A DNA stretch of 64,000 bases from Sipunculus nudus (Eukaryota; Annelida; Sipuncula; Golfingiida; Sipunculidae): positions 65,674,056 to 65,738,055 of the forward strand of contig CM049310.1 in NCBI GenBank assembly GCA_026874595.1, written 5' to 3'. Both the position numbers and the translations under genes were made by a program. Positions 23,215-34,850 of this stretch are shown piece by piece. Positions within the stretch are counted from its first letter, which is position 1. Each line of letters opens with the position of its first letter. A model generated the notes under the pieces. It worked only from the letters and a program-made list of their open reading frames with translations. It ran no database searches and was not told the origin of the DNA.

Positions 23215-24878
23215 TTATATATGGGCCCAAACCTAATGCACTTTGTAAAAAATCAAGAAATATATTTACTCCATTAACATGAGAATTGCTAAAGCTAGAG
23301 ATTTTTTGTCAGGGATATAACATTATTTAATCAAGATTCAATTGTAAACCCAAAATTAGTTCTGAATTTTTCAAATGTTATAAGTTATTAGGATAAATAT
23401 GAAATCAGTACTTTAAATTTTGCCCAACTTTGACCATGGCACTTTTGTTTACTGTAACCACTGTTAATATAATTTTCATATCATACACATCTTAGGATTT
23501 CAGCTTGTTAGTTTTGAAAGCTGAAAGAAATTGGCCAAAAAGTGTGGCTTTTATTAAAGTTTTTATGAGACCATGTCAGACCCATGCTCTACCCAGCCCC
23601 AATCACCTGTATGTTGACCTTATTGACCTTTCAAGCAAATTATGCACGCTTGAGGCAGGGCTTATACTTGGCATCCAGGCAGCTGGCCACAGTTGATCCA
23701 GGTGTCCAACCCAACTCATCTAGTAGTTGTTTTGACCAACAACATAACAATAAACAATAAATTAATATATTTTAATGGTTTTTAATAACAAAATTAAGAA
23801 AAATTAATAGAAAAGGAATTTGATGGTTCATGAGTAACAGGAAATCACCTTGCAGTTACTGATGTTGTAAGAATCTTGTATGGATGGATGGAAATTTATT
23901 CCAGATAACACCATGCGGTCACCTATGGTATTTTTCATTTCAATTTTAATCATAAAAAAACTTATTAAATTATATTATTCATTACTAATCATTAGGGATC
24001 ATATGAAGGAAATTAAGATAGGCAAAGATGCAGTTGATAATAATAATCTAGATTCTTACTTGTCTAATGTGTAGATTGATGTGAAAGTAGTCTAAAGTGA
24101 ATATATTAGTTGTATATTTGTTTAAATATAAATAAAAGCCGTAAAACCAGGTACTTTTTATCATTATTTAAATTTGTGAATTTTGTATATTCTGGATTCT
24201 AAACACCTTTGTTTGGCTGAAACTGAATAAATACCAGACATGGTGTGAATACTTTGCAAATGTATTTGAATATAAATATGAATATGTACTCCATAATTTC
24301 ATGCATAACAATAGGAATACAGGTAAAAATTAAAGTATTTGAATACAAATGCAAATACTTTCAAAATGTATTCATGAAATCATTCATGAATATATTCTAT
24401 AATATTACTTTAATAATCATTTATTTCAGTTATATTATTAAAAAAAATCATATGATTCTGTTATTATTTTTAATAAAAATATATATTTGGCACAATAAAT
24501 AGTTCAATTCTTATATGTGCTAGGGTAGGGATAACCTGTAATTATTAAATAATAGTTAACTCATTTGTAAAAGGCATAATTAACTTGACTGATAATAGAC
24601 AGTTTTTCAAATTCTTCTACTGCAATGTAGATAAAGTTATGTGGCCAAGTCAAAACCTGTTTGACAATAGCACTCCATTTGTAAATAATATAAATGACAT
24701 CAATCCTCTTCCCTGTCTCAAAAGATACTATCAAACATTTACATAAGCTTAACACCCACAACTCATAATACATCTTATATTTATTTCCACACAAAACAAG
24801 CATGTGCCTCATTTTTAAATCATATTTTTTTTTTATCATATATAACAGCTGAGCGCTGTGACCCATGGGTCCTTTGTT

Positions 24879-25150
24879 ATTTGTTTCACAATACCCCACT
24901 CTGTCAGTACTTTGTCCAACACTGGAAGCACATAGTTTGCAGAAACACTTTTGACCACTTCAACCACCCAATATCTTCAATATTTGTCTATTATGACAAA
25001 AAAGTATTTGCCGGAAGGTAAAGGACCGAAAAAAAGTCAGAACTAAGGTTTTCCCATGGGCCATTTGGTTGCTCAGATATGTCTAACAGCTCTAACAGAG
25101 CCAGTTCAGAGGTAACTAACTGACAGGCTTTACAATTTCTTACAACACTT
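24879..25150 (-). pseudogene. Ty3/Gypsy integrase, zinc-finger and early catalytic core
   Basis: Minus strand from about 25150: a CKACQ zinc-ligand pair, then SEQPNGPWENLSSDFF holding the first catalytic Asp. After a frameshift come GPLPSGKYFFVIIDKY, a stop, and RYWVVEVVKSVSANYVLPVL, then DKVLTEWGIVKQ. This is the core start of the integrase whose end lies at 18460-17792. The gap corresponds to the second catalytic Asp region, lost or displaced where family A inserted at 24878/18461. At 25150 it meets family B copy 3, and the rest of pol is not seen beyond. Confidence 0.82.
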
Positions 25151-25155
25151 CCAAC

Positions 25156-27093
25156 TTTTTAGCTAACCTGTGAGCTTGTGGGATGGTGCGGCCTCATCTG
25201 TCATATGTCATGCGTCGTGTGTCGACTGTACGTGAGTCATATCTGAAATTGAGATATTGGTGGCACCACCTGCATTGACCTTTTTTGTACGGGGGTCATT
25301 AGTCATCTGTACATTAACCCCTAATTTCTCAGGATTAGCAGGAGCTACCATCCCCATATTTTATGCAATTATCTGTCACATATCAAATGTCGTGGGATTC
25401 TGCTTATTTTTTTGCTACCTACATTTACTTAAATTTTATAGGGAAAAAGCTGAAAAACCTTTAAAGTCTTCTTCTTGTAAACGGTCCAGCCAAATTGTTC
25501 AATATTTTACAGAAATGATCCCAGAGGCAAGCCCTCTCAATTTTGTTCAAATGGTTTGCATTTGATCAATTTTAGTGGAGTTACACAAATTTGAACAGTC
25601 ATTTGACCAAGTAAGCATATTGACATAGTAATCTCAGAAATGAAAGAAGCTAGCATAACAAAGTATTGTGCAAATTTTGGTCACATGACTCTTACTTTAA
25701 GTTGCAGATTTTGTGTTGCTACCTACATTGACCTGTTTTTATGGGCAAAACCTTAAAATTTTAGCCTCTTTCAGCTTAACATTTTTATGATGAAACTGTC
25801 AAACTAAAACGTTCAATTTTTCAAAAGAATTATCCTAGGACATGGTTCTTTCAATTATATCAGAAAAGCTAAAATTGGTCTAATGGCCATTATTATGTCT
25901 ATTTCAAACTGAGGACTGCAAAACTGTTCTTCTACAAAATTATTGTTTCAATTATAACTTCTGTAACATTGCACAAAAATTATTCTTAGGTGGCCTTTAA
26001 TCAAGTTTACTTGAATGATTTTGACAGAATTATTGGACCTTTAACAATGAAAGGACTGCATATTTTATTATTCTGGATATTTTGATAAAAAGTTTATGAA
26101 TATGCTTGAAAAAAAAAAGGCATTTCAGCCAAAGTCTTTCAGTATGTGTAAACAGATTTACCAACAGGCCAAGACTTTGTCTGTATCTTTAAATAGGTTG
26201 AGAAACTGCCAGCTGTTTCAGATTTGGCAAAAGATCAAGAGTTCATTCAGTGCAGCCAGATATAGGTCAAGAGTTCAATCAGTGCAGCCAAGCATAAGGC
26301 ATGTGATCACCTCATGGGTGAGATGTGAACACCTCATGGGCACCTTGTGATCACCTCATCGGTAGCATGTGATCACCTCATGAGTATCATATGATCACCT
26401 CATGTGTGTCATGCCCCTCAGGGCTGCATGTGGAGCCAATCAGTGAGCTTATGCAATGATGTGGGTACTATTTCAGATTTGGTAACAGGCCATAGGTCAG
26501 TCTGGATCTATTTATAGCTTTGGCAGACTGCCAACTGTATCAGATTAGGCAGCAGGTCAAGAGTTCACTCACTGCAGCCAGGTATAGGTCAGGAGTTCAC
26601 TCAATGCAGTAGCTGCATTCTATTTATAGCTTTGGCAGACTGCCCACTGTGTCAGATTATGCAACAGCTCTAGAGTTTTCTCAGTGCAGCCAGGTACAGG
26701 TCAAAAGTTTATTCAGTCTAGCAAGGTGTAGGTCATGAGTTCACTCAGTGCAGTAGCCTGAGCCAGTAATTTGTCACAGTTCACTCAGGGTAACTGCCTT
26801 TCTCACCTAAGCCTGGTCAGCCCCATGCATCAGACTCAAGGTAATTTTGATGTGTTGGCCTGATATTTTGGCCTGTCTATGTGTCTTTGATGGCTTTATC
26901 GTTCACAAGACATTTTTGTGTTGTGTGCACCCATGCTAGAATTTCAGCAGTGATGTTTGTGTATTTGTTTCTTATTCAAAATGTTGAGTACTTGCATTGT
27001 TCATATACATGAAAAGTAATGGTCCAGCATTGAAGCATTATACCTGGTGTATTTCCTTATGCACAGGTTCGCATCAGGCCTGTAGGCCTTGTT
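25156..27093 (+). mobile_element. Family B element (copy 3, without family E)
   Basis: The 5' end is TTTTTAGCTAACCTGTGAGC. The 3' end is CACAGGTTCGC (27062-27072), hairpin AGGCCTGTAGGCCT (27076-27089) and TGTT to 27093. Both ends are present, so about 1.94 kb is near the basic unit length. The internal module (26170-26900) has the 'TTTATAGCTTTGGCAGACTG' repeats. At 26280-26410 a local run of 'TGATCACCTCATG' repeats (about 20 bp period, five copies) is unique to this copy. Family E and about 280 bp before it are missing. Confidence 0.75.
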
Positions 27094-27745
27094 TTATATA
27101 AAACTAGATCGTGGACACGTCGCATGCTGTGAATAACATGATGGTGATTTGGATTAGATTTGCCGATATAATGCCGATTATTGCCACCTGGTGGCAACTA
27201 CAGAGACTATTTTTCCCATGACAGCAAGGTTTCATATCTGCGTGGTTTCAATTCTGCGGCCATACCCCTACCGCGAATATACCCTTACCGCGAATATTGC
27301 TAATTTGAACCCACCGCAAATAACAAGCCAACCACAGTATACAGTGAAACCTCGTTGTGTAGAAGTTGAAGGGACCCCAAAAAAACTTTGACACATCAGA
27401 GGTTTGACACAAGTGGGTTTTATTCAGTATTAATTTAACTAGAGTTGTCCGGAATATTGAGTCTGTAACTTTGACATAAGTGGGTTATTCGACTTAAGCA
27501 AGTTCGACACAACGAGGTTTCACTGTATATTAATTATGAAATTTTTCCTATAAGCATTGTTGAAATCACTTTCATATGCTGTATGAGTTTAGGAATTAAG
27601 CTATTTAAGTCTGAAATTTGAAAGCAAATTTTATATTCATTTGTGTATTATTGTATTGTTAAACTTAAAAAAATAAATAAATTAAGAAATAATTGAAACT
27701 TCATATATTATCAGCTTTGTTTGTCTACCTGTCTGTCTGTCCTTT
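27094..27745. other. Unique spacer with a MITE; no gene seen
   Basis: AT-rich sequence with a 17-bp near-palindrome TTGCCACCTGGTGGCAA at about 27180-27196. A stretch around 27140-27200 resembles 35600-35670 (GGTGATTT..GCCACCTGGNGGCAA). Two CCGCGAATAT motifs lie near 27271 and 27292. No open frame resembles a protein. Confidence 0.5.
27342..27525. mobile_element. Tc1/mariner- or pogo-like MITE
   Basis: The ends CAGTGAAACCTCGTTGTGT (27342 on) and ACACAACGAGGTTTCACTG (to 27525) are perfect inverted repeats, flanked by TA on both sides (27340-27341, 27526-27527). A 184-bp element with CAGTG..CCTCGTT termini and TA duplication is typical of pogo/Tigger-type MITEs. Inside, the motif 'TTTGACACANNNGGTTT' repeats. 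Confidence 0.85.
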
Positions 27746-30700
27746 TTTAGCAAACCTGTGAGCTTATGCGATGGTACTGCGTCGTGTGTCGTCTGTACAT
27801 TAACCATAGCTATCTCAAAAACGCCAGGAGCTAGCATCAGCAATTTTTTAGCAAATAATCAGTCATACAAAAAAAACTATATCGGATTTTGTTTATTTTT
27901 TTCTAACTGCATTTTCTTAGATTTTATGGGGAAAAGCTAGATAGCTTTAAAAATTTTCTTCTCGCCAAATTGTCCAATATTTCACAGAAATGATTCCTGA
28001 AAAATCTCTCAAGTTTGTTCAAATGGTTCCAGTTCAGAGATTTTTTGCTGAGTTACAGGAGGTTTAACTTTGTCATCTGTCCAAAAAAGCATATTAAAAT
28101 TTAAATCTCAAAAATGGCTTGAGCTATCATCACCAAATTTTATGCCAATGTTTGTCACATAGGTCATATCTGAAATTGAGGTATTGGTGGCACCACTTGC
28201 ATAGGCCTTTTTTGTTCAGGGTCATCAGTGCCTGTATCACACTAAGGGCTACAAAAAACTTCTTCTCTAAAACCATATGGCCAAAATGTTTAATATCCAC
28301 AGAAATGATCCTAGGGTAGTGCTTTCTGAAGTTTGTTCAAATGGTCTCTGTTCAGTGACTTTTGGCTAAGTTACGGGAAGCTGAAATTAGTCATATTCCA
28401 TAACAGCCCATTTTAGCTCAGTGGGTACAAAGATCTTCTTCTCAAAAACCACTGGGCCAATTTCTTAAATCTCACACATTTATTATCCTCAGATGTTTAT
28501 AATTCAAGTTTGTTCAAATGGTTTTGGTTCAGTGCTTTTGGCTGAGTTAAGGGGATCTGAACTTAGCAAGTTTGCTGTATCTTTCTATATGAGTTATAAA
28601 CCTGCGAAAACGTTTTTTGACTGATGCCACTGAAGCCAATTTGTTAAACATTTTACAAGAATAATCTGTACAATGATTCTTATAATGATTGTCATTAATG
28701 GTTCCACATGAATGATTTTTGGCTGATTATGGAGATTAAATTGAGTCATTTTACCATATATGTTAGCTGTGTGATGCTGTTACATCTAGCCTGGCACCAG
28801 TTTATCAGCATCTATTACATCATGCCACTAGACATTTATATTTCATGTTATCCTTAATTAATATTGACAAGAATTTTTTTTTTTTAAAACTTGGATTATA
28901 AATTTAGATTAATGATTTAAGTTATTCATCATACCAGGCAATGTTGCAACCATGGATATTCAGCTCTCTGTTTGTATATAAAGACAACTGTACATGGATT
29001 ATAAATTATTGGTATCCCTACTCAACTTAATTCAAGAATTTGCCATCAGTGAGATATATCTGTATTTTAATTTTGCATTTAGTATGCATCTGTTATAATT
29101 TTACATATATTCCTGATTTCTTTTTTATAAAAAGTCAGCTGAAAAGCATTTTGTATTGGGAAAATAAAGTTATTTCAAGTAGGGACCACTTTTGTGTTCT
29201 GATGGCAGCACTTGGTTTACCATTGGCATATTGCCAGTGCCTTGATGTTGGCCATTAGCCAAGATGATGTCAGCTCTATAAATAGTTGTAAACAGTGTCA
29301 GGGTTGGAAGAAGTGCAGCCAGGTATAAGTCAAGAGTTCACTCAGTGCACTAGCTGCATTCTATTTATAGCTTTGGCAGACTGCTCACTGCATCAAATTT
29401 GGCACCAAAGTTCATCCTGGATCTATTTATAGCTTTGGCAGACTGCCAGATGTGTGTCAGATTATGCAACAGGTCAAGAGTTCTCTCAATGCAGCCAAGT
29501 ACAGGTCAAAAGCTCACTCAGTCTAGCCAGGTGCAGGTCAAGAGTTCACTCAGTGCAGTAGCTTGAGGCAGCAATTTGTCACAGTTCACTCGCGGGCAAC
29601 TGCCTTACTCACCTAAGCCTCGTCAGCACAGTGCATCAAAATCTGGAGAAGTTTGATGTATTGGCCTGATATTTTGACCTGTCTATGTGTCTTTGATGGT
29701 ATTCTCATTTACAAGACATGTGGTGCCACCTACATTGACTTTTACAGTTTATGCGCCTGATTATTTCTACAGAAGAATTTGATACATCAGCCTAAAATTA
29801 GGCATGTTTATACATATCAGGTAGCTTTATAGTGTACAAGACTGGTGGCGCCACCTACAATAATTTTTGCACGCTGTATGTCCCTGCTTATTTCACAGGA
29901 AGGGTTTGATATATCAGTCTGACATTGGGCATATGTATGTATCTCTTTGTTGTATACAAGACTGGAGGTGACAGCTACAATCACTGTATCTGCAAAAACA
30001 GAGTTTTGGCGGATACTTTGTTTTCAGTCGGACGCCGCCGCCACCACCACCGCTGCATAGGTTTCCTGAGAACTCTTCCGTAAATTTTTTTTAAATTTGG
30101 AATTATGATTGGTCACATGTGAACTGCTGAGCCCTCATTTTTGGTTGACCACAGACCTTTCCTCTCTGCCCAGCATCCGTTTGTGTATCCGTTTCCAAAC
30201 TTAAACCCACATATCTTGGGAACCGTTTGACTGATCAGGCTAAAAATTTTGCACAAATGTACTCCTTAGATAGCTTTATAACATACATTAAAATGGTGGT
30301 GCCATCTGCAACCATTTTTGCACAGCGTCCATCTGTTCATCTGCCTTGGGATAAATCACGCATATCTCTGCATTGGTTGGACTTATCCACCTGTAATTTT
30401 GCATGTGTATACATCCTGGACAGCTTTCTTGATTTTATGACAGGTGGTGCCACCTACATTCACCTTTAAGCTGCAGACTTCCAAGCTCATATCTCAGGAA
30501 CCATTTGACCAGTGTGCCAAAATTTTGCATGTGTATAGATTTCCCATAGCTCTTTATCATATGCAGAACTGGTGGCGCCACATGCAACCATTTTTGCACA
30601 GCATCCATTTGTTCATCTGCCTTGGGATAAAATCACTCATATTTCGGCAGTGGATTGACTTGTCCACCTGAAATTTTGTAGGTTTATACATCCTTGACAG

Positions 30701-31590
30701 CTTTCTTGATTTTAAGACAGGTGGCACCACTTACATTCACATTTATGCTGCAGACATCCAAGCTCATATCTCGGGAACCATTTGACCGATTGGGCAAAAA
30801 TTTGCATGCTTATAGATCTCACATAGCTTTTTATCATACTCAAAACTGGTGGCGCCACCTGCAACCATTTTTGCACAGCGTCCGTCTGTGTGTTTGCGGT
30901 GGGATAAAATCATTTACATCTCAGCAGTGGTTTGACATATCTGCCTAAAATTTTGCAGGTTTATACATCTTGGATAGCTTTCTGGATTTTGTGGCAGGTG
31001 AAGCCACCTACATTTATATATATACACTGCAGACATTCAGGCTTATATATCAGGACTGGTTTAACATATCCCCCTGAAGTTTTGCATGTTTATAGATCTG
31101 AGATAGCTCTTAATCATACACAAAATTTGTGGTGCCACCTGCCACCATTTTTGCACAGCGTCTTTCTGTTTGTCTGCTGTGAGATAAAATCACTCATATA
31201 CAAGTAGTGGTTTGACTTATCTGCCTAAAATTTTGCATATGTATACAACTTGGACAGCTTTCTGGGTTTTGTGGTAGGTGGCGCAGCCTACATATATATT
31301 TCAGCTGCAGACATCCAGGCTATTATGCAACACACTTTACTCTATTTCCCCTTGCCACTTAATCCATGCCTCACTTCACCTTTCCCACTCTGATTTTGGT
31401 GGATACACGTAGTCGCTTGTTGACTACCAATATTCTAGTTTTTGTGTTGTGTGCACCCATGCCAGAATTTCAGCAGTGATGTTTGTTTAATTGTTTCTTG
31501 TTCTAAGTGTTTAGTACTTGCATTGTTCACATACATGTAACACATGTTCTTGAAAAGTAATGGTCCAGCATTGAAGCATTATACCTGATG
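27746..31590 (+). mobile_element. Family B element (copy 2), 3'-truncated, carrying family E
   Basis: It matches 8007-13880 in order and orientation, apart from the 9110-11100 insertion, whose empty site is at about 28820. The head is TTTTTTAGCAAACCTGTGAGC; the D module lies at 29220-29640. Similarity ends at 31590, just before the 3' subterminal repeat, where sequence like family A begins. Because both copies carry family E at the same place, E was already inside when this B version spread or was duplicated. Confidence 0.75.
29981..31438 (+). mobile_element. Family E: HINE-like element (copy 2) with perfect 3' hairpin
   Basis: It starts TCACTGTATCTGC and ends with the stem GTAGTC-GCTTGTT-GACTAC (about 31409-31427), then CAATATTCTAG to 31438. 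The subterminal TTTTGGTGGATAC differs by one base from copy 1. Tandem units of about 278 bp fill the middle. A hairpin about 11 nt before a CTAG end is the Helitron 3' signature. Confidence 0.82.
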
Positions 31591-32207
31591 TAATCTCATG
31601 TGAATATTGTTGAATTTAGTGAAAATTATATGTATATACACTATAACAATACAGATATGTTGTAACTCCCACCATTCCACACCCCCCCCCCCCCCACCAC
31701 CACCACCACCAAGTCCTTTCATCTGTGGACATGGGACATTAGTTATATTTCAACTGTATACATTTTATAAATAAAAAAATACATATATATTTAATAATAT
31801 GTATTATAAAAAAATAGATTCAATTGAACAAATGTGTAAACTACTGAAATGTCAACAGTTTATCAAAAAGCCAACTAATCATCATGGTAATAGTACAGAT
31901 CATTTGTTCACAAACTGCTCACATGCTTCAGTTTCAACATTAGGAAACACATGGTCAGGTCAAAATATATTATTTGCAACAATTTTATGCTCATCAATAC
32001 AAACCAATCATACAAACCAACCATGGCCTATATTACCTCTTCCTCTTACAGTTTATCTCCATTTTATATTATTTTAGATTTTTACCTTCAAGGTCAATTT
32101 TAGCTGAGCACAGTGACCCATGGGTCCCTTGTTTTGTAAAATAAAGCCATAAAACCAGGTACATATGATCATTATTTAATTTTGTGAAATTTGTATATCC
32201 TGAATTC
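31591..32207 (+). mobile_element. Family A repeat, left half (split by the 26-kb block)
   Basis: It includes a C-run and CCA repeats (31680-31710), 'TGTTGTAACTCCCACCAT' (also near 59582), and a family A 3' end with GACCCATGGGTC and CCTTGTT (about 32113-32133). Then 32139-32207 ('AAATAAAGCC', 'AAAACCAGGTAC' to TGTATATCCTGAATTC) matches 24131-24198. The next bases of that repeat are found only at 58416 onward. Confidence 0.75.
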
Positions 32208-32227
32208 GGGGTTACTCCAGGTCCCCA
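32208..32227 (+). repeat. Left terminal inverted repeat of the 26-kb block
   Basis: GGGGTTACTCCAGGTCCCCA. A direct, longer relative (TACTCGACGTCCCCAACACT, continuing CTGCAAA) lies at about 58311-58339, near the right end, where the left end also continues TCACTCTGCAGA. Confidence 0.65.
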
Positions 32228-32839
32228 TCACTCTGCAGACCTCTTCAGCATTCATCACCACACGTGTAGTGTAACTGCACGAAATGGTTGCGGACAGGGG
32301 GCGCTAAATTCGGGCTCATACTCCCTGCCGTACATGCAGCCTCGAGAAATGTCGCAGGAAATGTCCCAGTGACTAGACATTTCGACATTTCCAGGTACTA
32401 CACAACTTATGGTGATACATACCCCGGGGCCTGGAGCCCTTCAAAATGTTGCATGTAATGACCCTGTGACTAGACATTTAGACATGTCCTGCTCGGGCCC
32501 GGTAGGCAGCCCTTGGACTATATAAGAATACCAGTGAACATATTTGTCGTAGGAATTGTCATTTTTTATGATTATATATATATAATTTTTATATATGTAT
32601 ATATTCATATATTAGAGATATTAGTATCTGTATGCATGTAATGTAAGACATATATCAAAACATGCATATCTTCCCCAAAATGCCCCAGAGAATGTCCCAG
32701 TACATTAGACATTTCGACTTTTCGTCCTCTGCTCAAGATTGGTTCTAAACTGGCACCAATAGGGGACGCATGGAATATAAGAATAACAATGAAATTCCTT
32801 AATAACAATATGTCGTCTGAAATATTGTTATTAAATGAT

Positions 32840-32873
<34 letters not shown>

Positions 32874-32875
32874 AT

Positions 32876-32908
<33 letters not shown>

Positions 32909-33833
32909 ATCTGTACATATATGTTCTTCATATATAAATATATGTTCTGAACTTCTCCCCCTTGAGCCCTCAGAAATGTCCCAGAAAATGTCTCAGTACC
33001 TTAGACATTTCGACTTTTCGTCCTCTGCTCGAGATTGGTACTTAACAGGCGCCAATAGGGGGCGCTTAGACTGTCAGACTAACAAAGAACCTTTTTGATT
33101 ACAATATGTCATATGAAATATTATTATTGAATGATTATATCTTATATATAATGTACTACATATGTAAATATATACATAACATTCCCTTCGAAATGTTGCA
33201 CATAATGTTCCAGTGACTAGACTTTTCGACATTTCCTACTCGGGTCGAGATTTGTTCTAGACAAATATATATAATATTTATATAGGTCTATACTTATATG
33301 CATATCTGTATGTACATAATAAACAACATATATTAATAACCAATAATCTCTGGTAATACATCTCCTACCGCCAGGGACCCTCTGAAATGTCGCAAATAAT
33401 GTCCCAGTGACTAGACATTTAGACATTTCCTGTACGGGTCGAGATAGGTACTAGTCGGCGCCGGTAGGCGGGGCTTGGACTGTAAGAATAACAGTGGACA
33501 TATTTATAACAAAGTGTCGCATGAGATATTATAAATAAATGATTATATATTATATTTATATAGGTATATACTTATATGCATATCTGTATGTACATGATGA
33601 ACTACATATATTAATAACTGACAACTTCTGGTAATACATCTCTACCGCCTGGAGCCCTTCGAAGTGTCGCCGAAAATGTCCTAGTACCAGAGACATTTCG
33701 ACACTTGACGCTCTGGTTCGAATTTGGTATTACACCAGCATCTGTAGGGGTTTTATTTAATTGCAAGAATGATTGAAACGTGATTCATATATGAAGTTAT
33801 CAATGGAAATAGGGAACAGTGGAATAATAATAA

Positions 33834-33871
<38 letters not shown>

Positions 33872-34850
33872 TCTTATGCATTTAAATATCAAAAAGATAT
33901 TTTAATATATACATTACTTCACGTGGTACATCCTTCAATCCTTCAACTCCTGCAGTCCTCCTAAATGTAACAGAAAATGTCCCAGTGACTAGGCATTTCG
34001 ATATTTCCAGCTCGTGCCGAGATGGTTACTAGGCAGCACCGATATGCCGCGCTTGGACTGTAAGAAGATTAATAAACCTTTTTAATAACAATATGTCATA
34101 TGAAATATTATTATTAAAGGATTGTATCTAATAATTATGTATTTACCCATTAATTTATATAATAATGTACCACATATACAAATATACACATAACTTCTCG
34201 TGATACATTCCCGACCACCTTGAGCCCTCCGAAATGTCATGGAAAATATCTCAGTTATTTAGACATTTCCACTTTCCGCCCTCTGCTCGTGATCGGCGGC
34301 GCTTAGACTGTAATAATAACAACAAAACTTTTTTAATAACAATATGTCGTATGAAATATTGTTATTAAAGATTATATGTAATATTTATGTATTTACTTAT
34401 TAATTCATATAATAATGTACCACATTTATAAATATATACATAACTTCTCGTGACACCTCCCCCACCCCCTCGAGGCCTCCGAAATGTCGCAGAAAATATC
34501 TCAGTTATTTAGACATTTCCACTTTCCGCCCTCTGCTCGTGAATGGTGTTAAACGGACGCCTATCTTGGACTGTACGAATAACAATGAACTTTTATAATG
34601 CATGTGTCGTTTGCAACATTATTATGACAGAATTATATCTTAAATTTATATATTTAGGTATAATATATATATATATACATATATATACAAATATATAATG
34701 CTCTACATATATAAATATATAAATAACTTCTCGTTGTTACTAGACAGGCGTCGATATAGGCCGCGCTTGGACTGTTAGAAGAACAATAAACCTTTTTAAT
34801 AACAACATGTTGTATAATAATCATATTATAAAATGATTACCGTAATGTCT
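32228..34850. repeat. Satellite S2, first array (hairpin units with AT-rich spacers)
   Basis: About ten irregular units, 190-300 bp apart (cores near 32346, 32440, 32690, 32970, 33190, 33383, 33660, 33962, 34228 and 34478). The core has a nested hairpin: GAAATGTCG (32346-32354) pairs with CGACATTTC (32383-32391). Then follow CTGCTCG, GGCGCC..GGCGC, 'TTGGACTGTAAGAATAACA', 'ATATGTCGTATGAAATATTA' and a long AT run. Unit length varies mainly through (TA)n, for example 32839-32900 and 33839-33868. No coding frame. Confidence 0.75.

Larger units (their letters stand above)
18461..24878 (+). mobile_element. Family A repeat (copy 1), host of a nested stack
   Basis: This inserted in a Gypsy integrase gene, which continues on both sides. 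The 5' end is truncated at ACTTTAAGTCATCTGAGC. The 3' end has AGCTGAGC (24847-24854), a perfect hairpin GACCCATGGGTC (24860-24871) and CTTTGTT to 24878. In better copies the 5' repeat GCTCAGCT matches the 3' AGCTGAGC in inverse. Inside are an LTR (18814-19560), family G (20034-23214) and a second family A (20345-22867). The 19560-20030 and 23215-24840 stretches are AT-rich family A interior with no gene seen. Confidence 0.65.

Noticed and set aside
24561-24899. 112-residue minus-strand frame
   Set aside because: It covers the family A interior and end plus the edge of the integrase; only the last few codons are meaningful, in another frame.
30227-31207. Series of plus-strand frames in family E
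   Set aside because: They are translations of the 278-bp tandem units, with no domain, and frames shift between copies.
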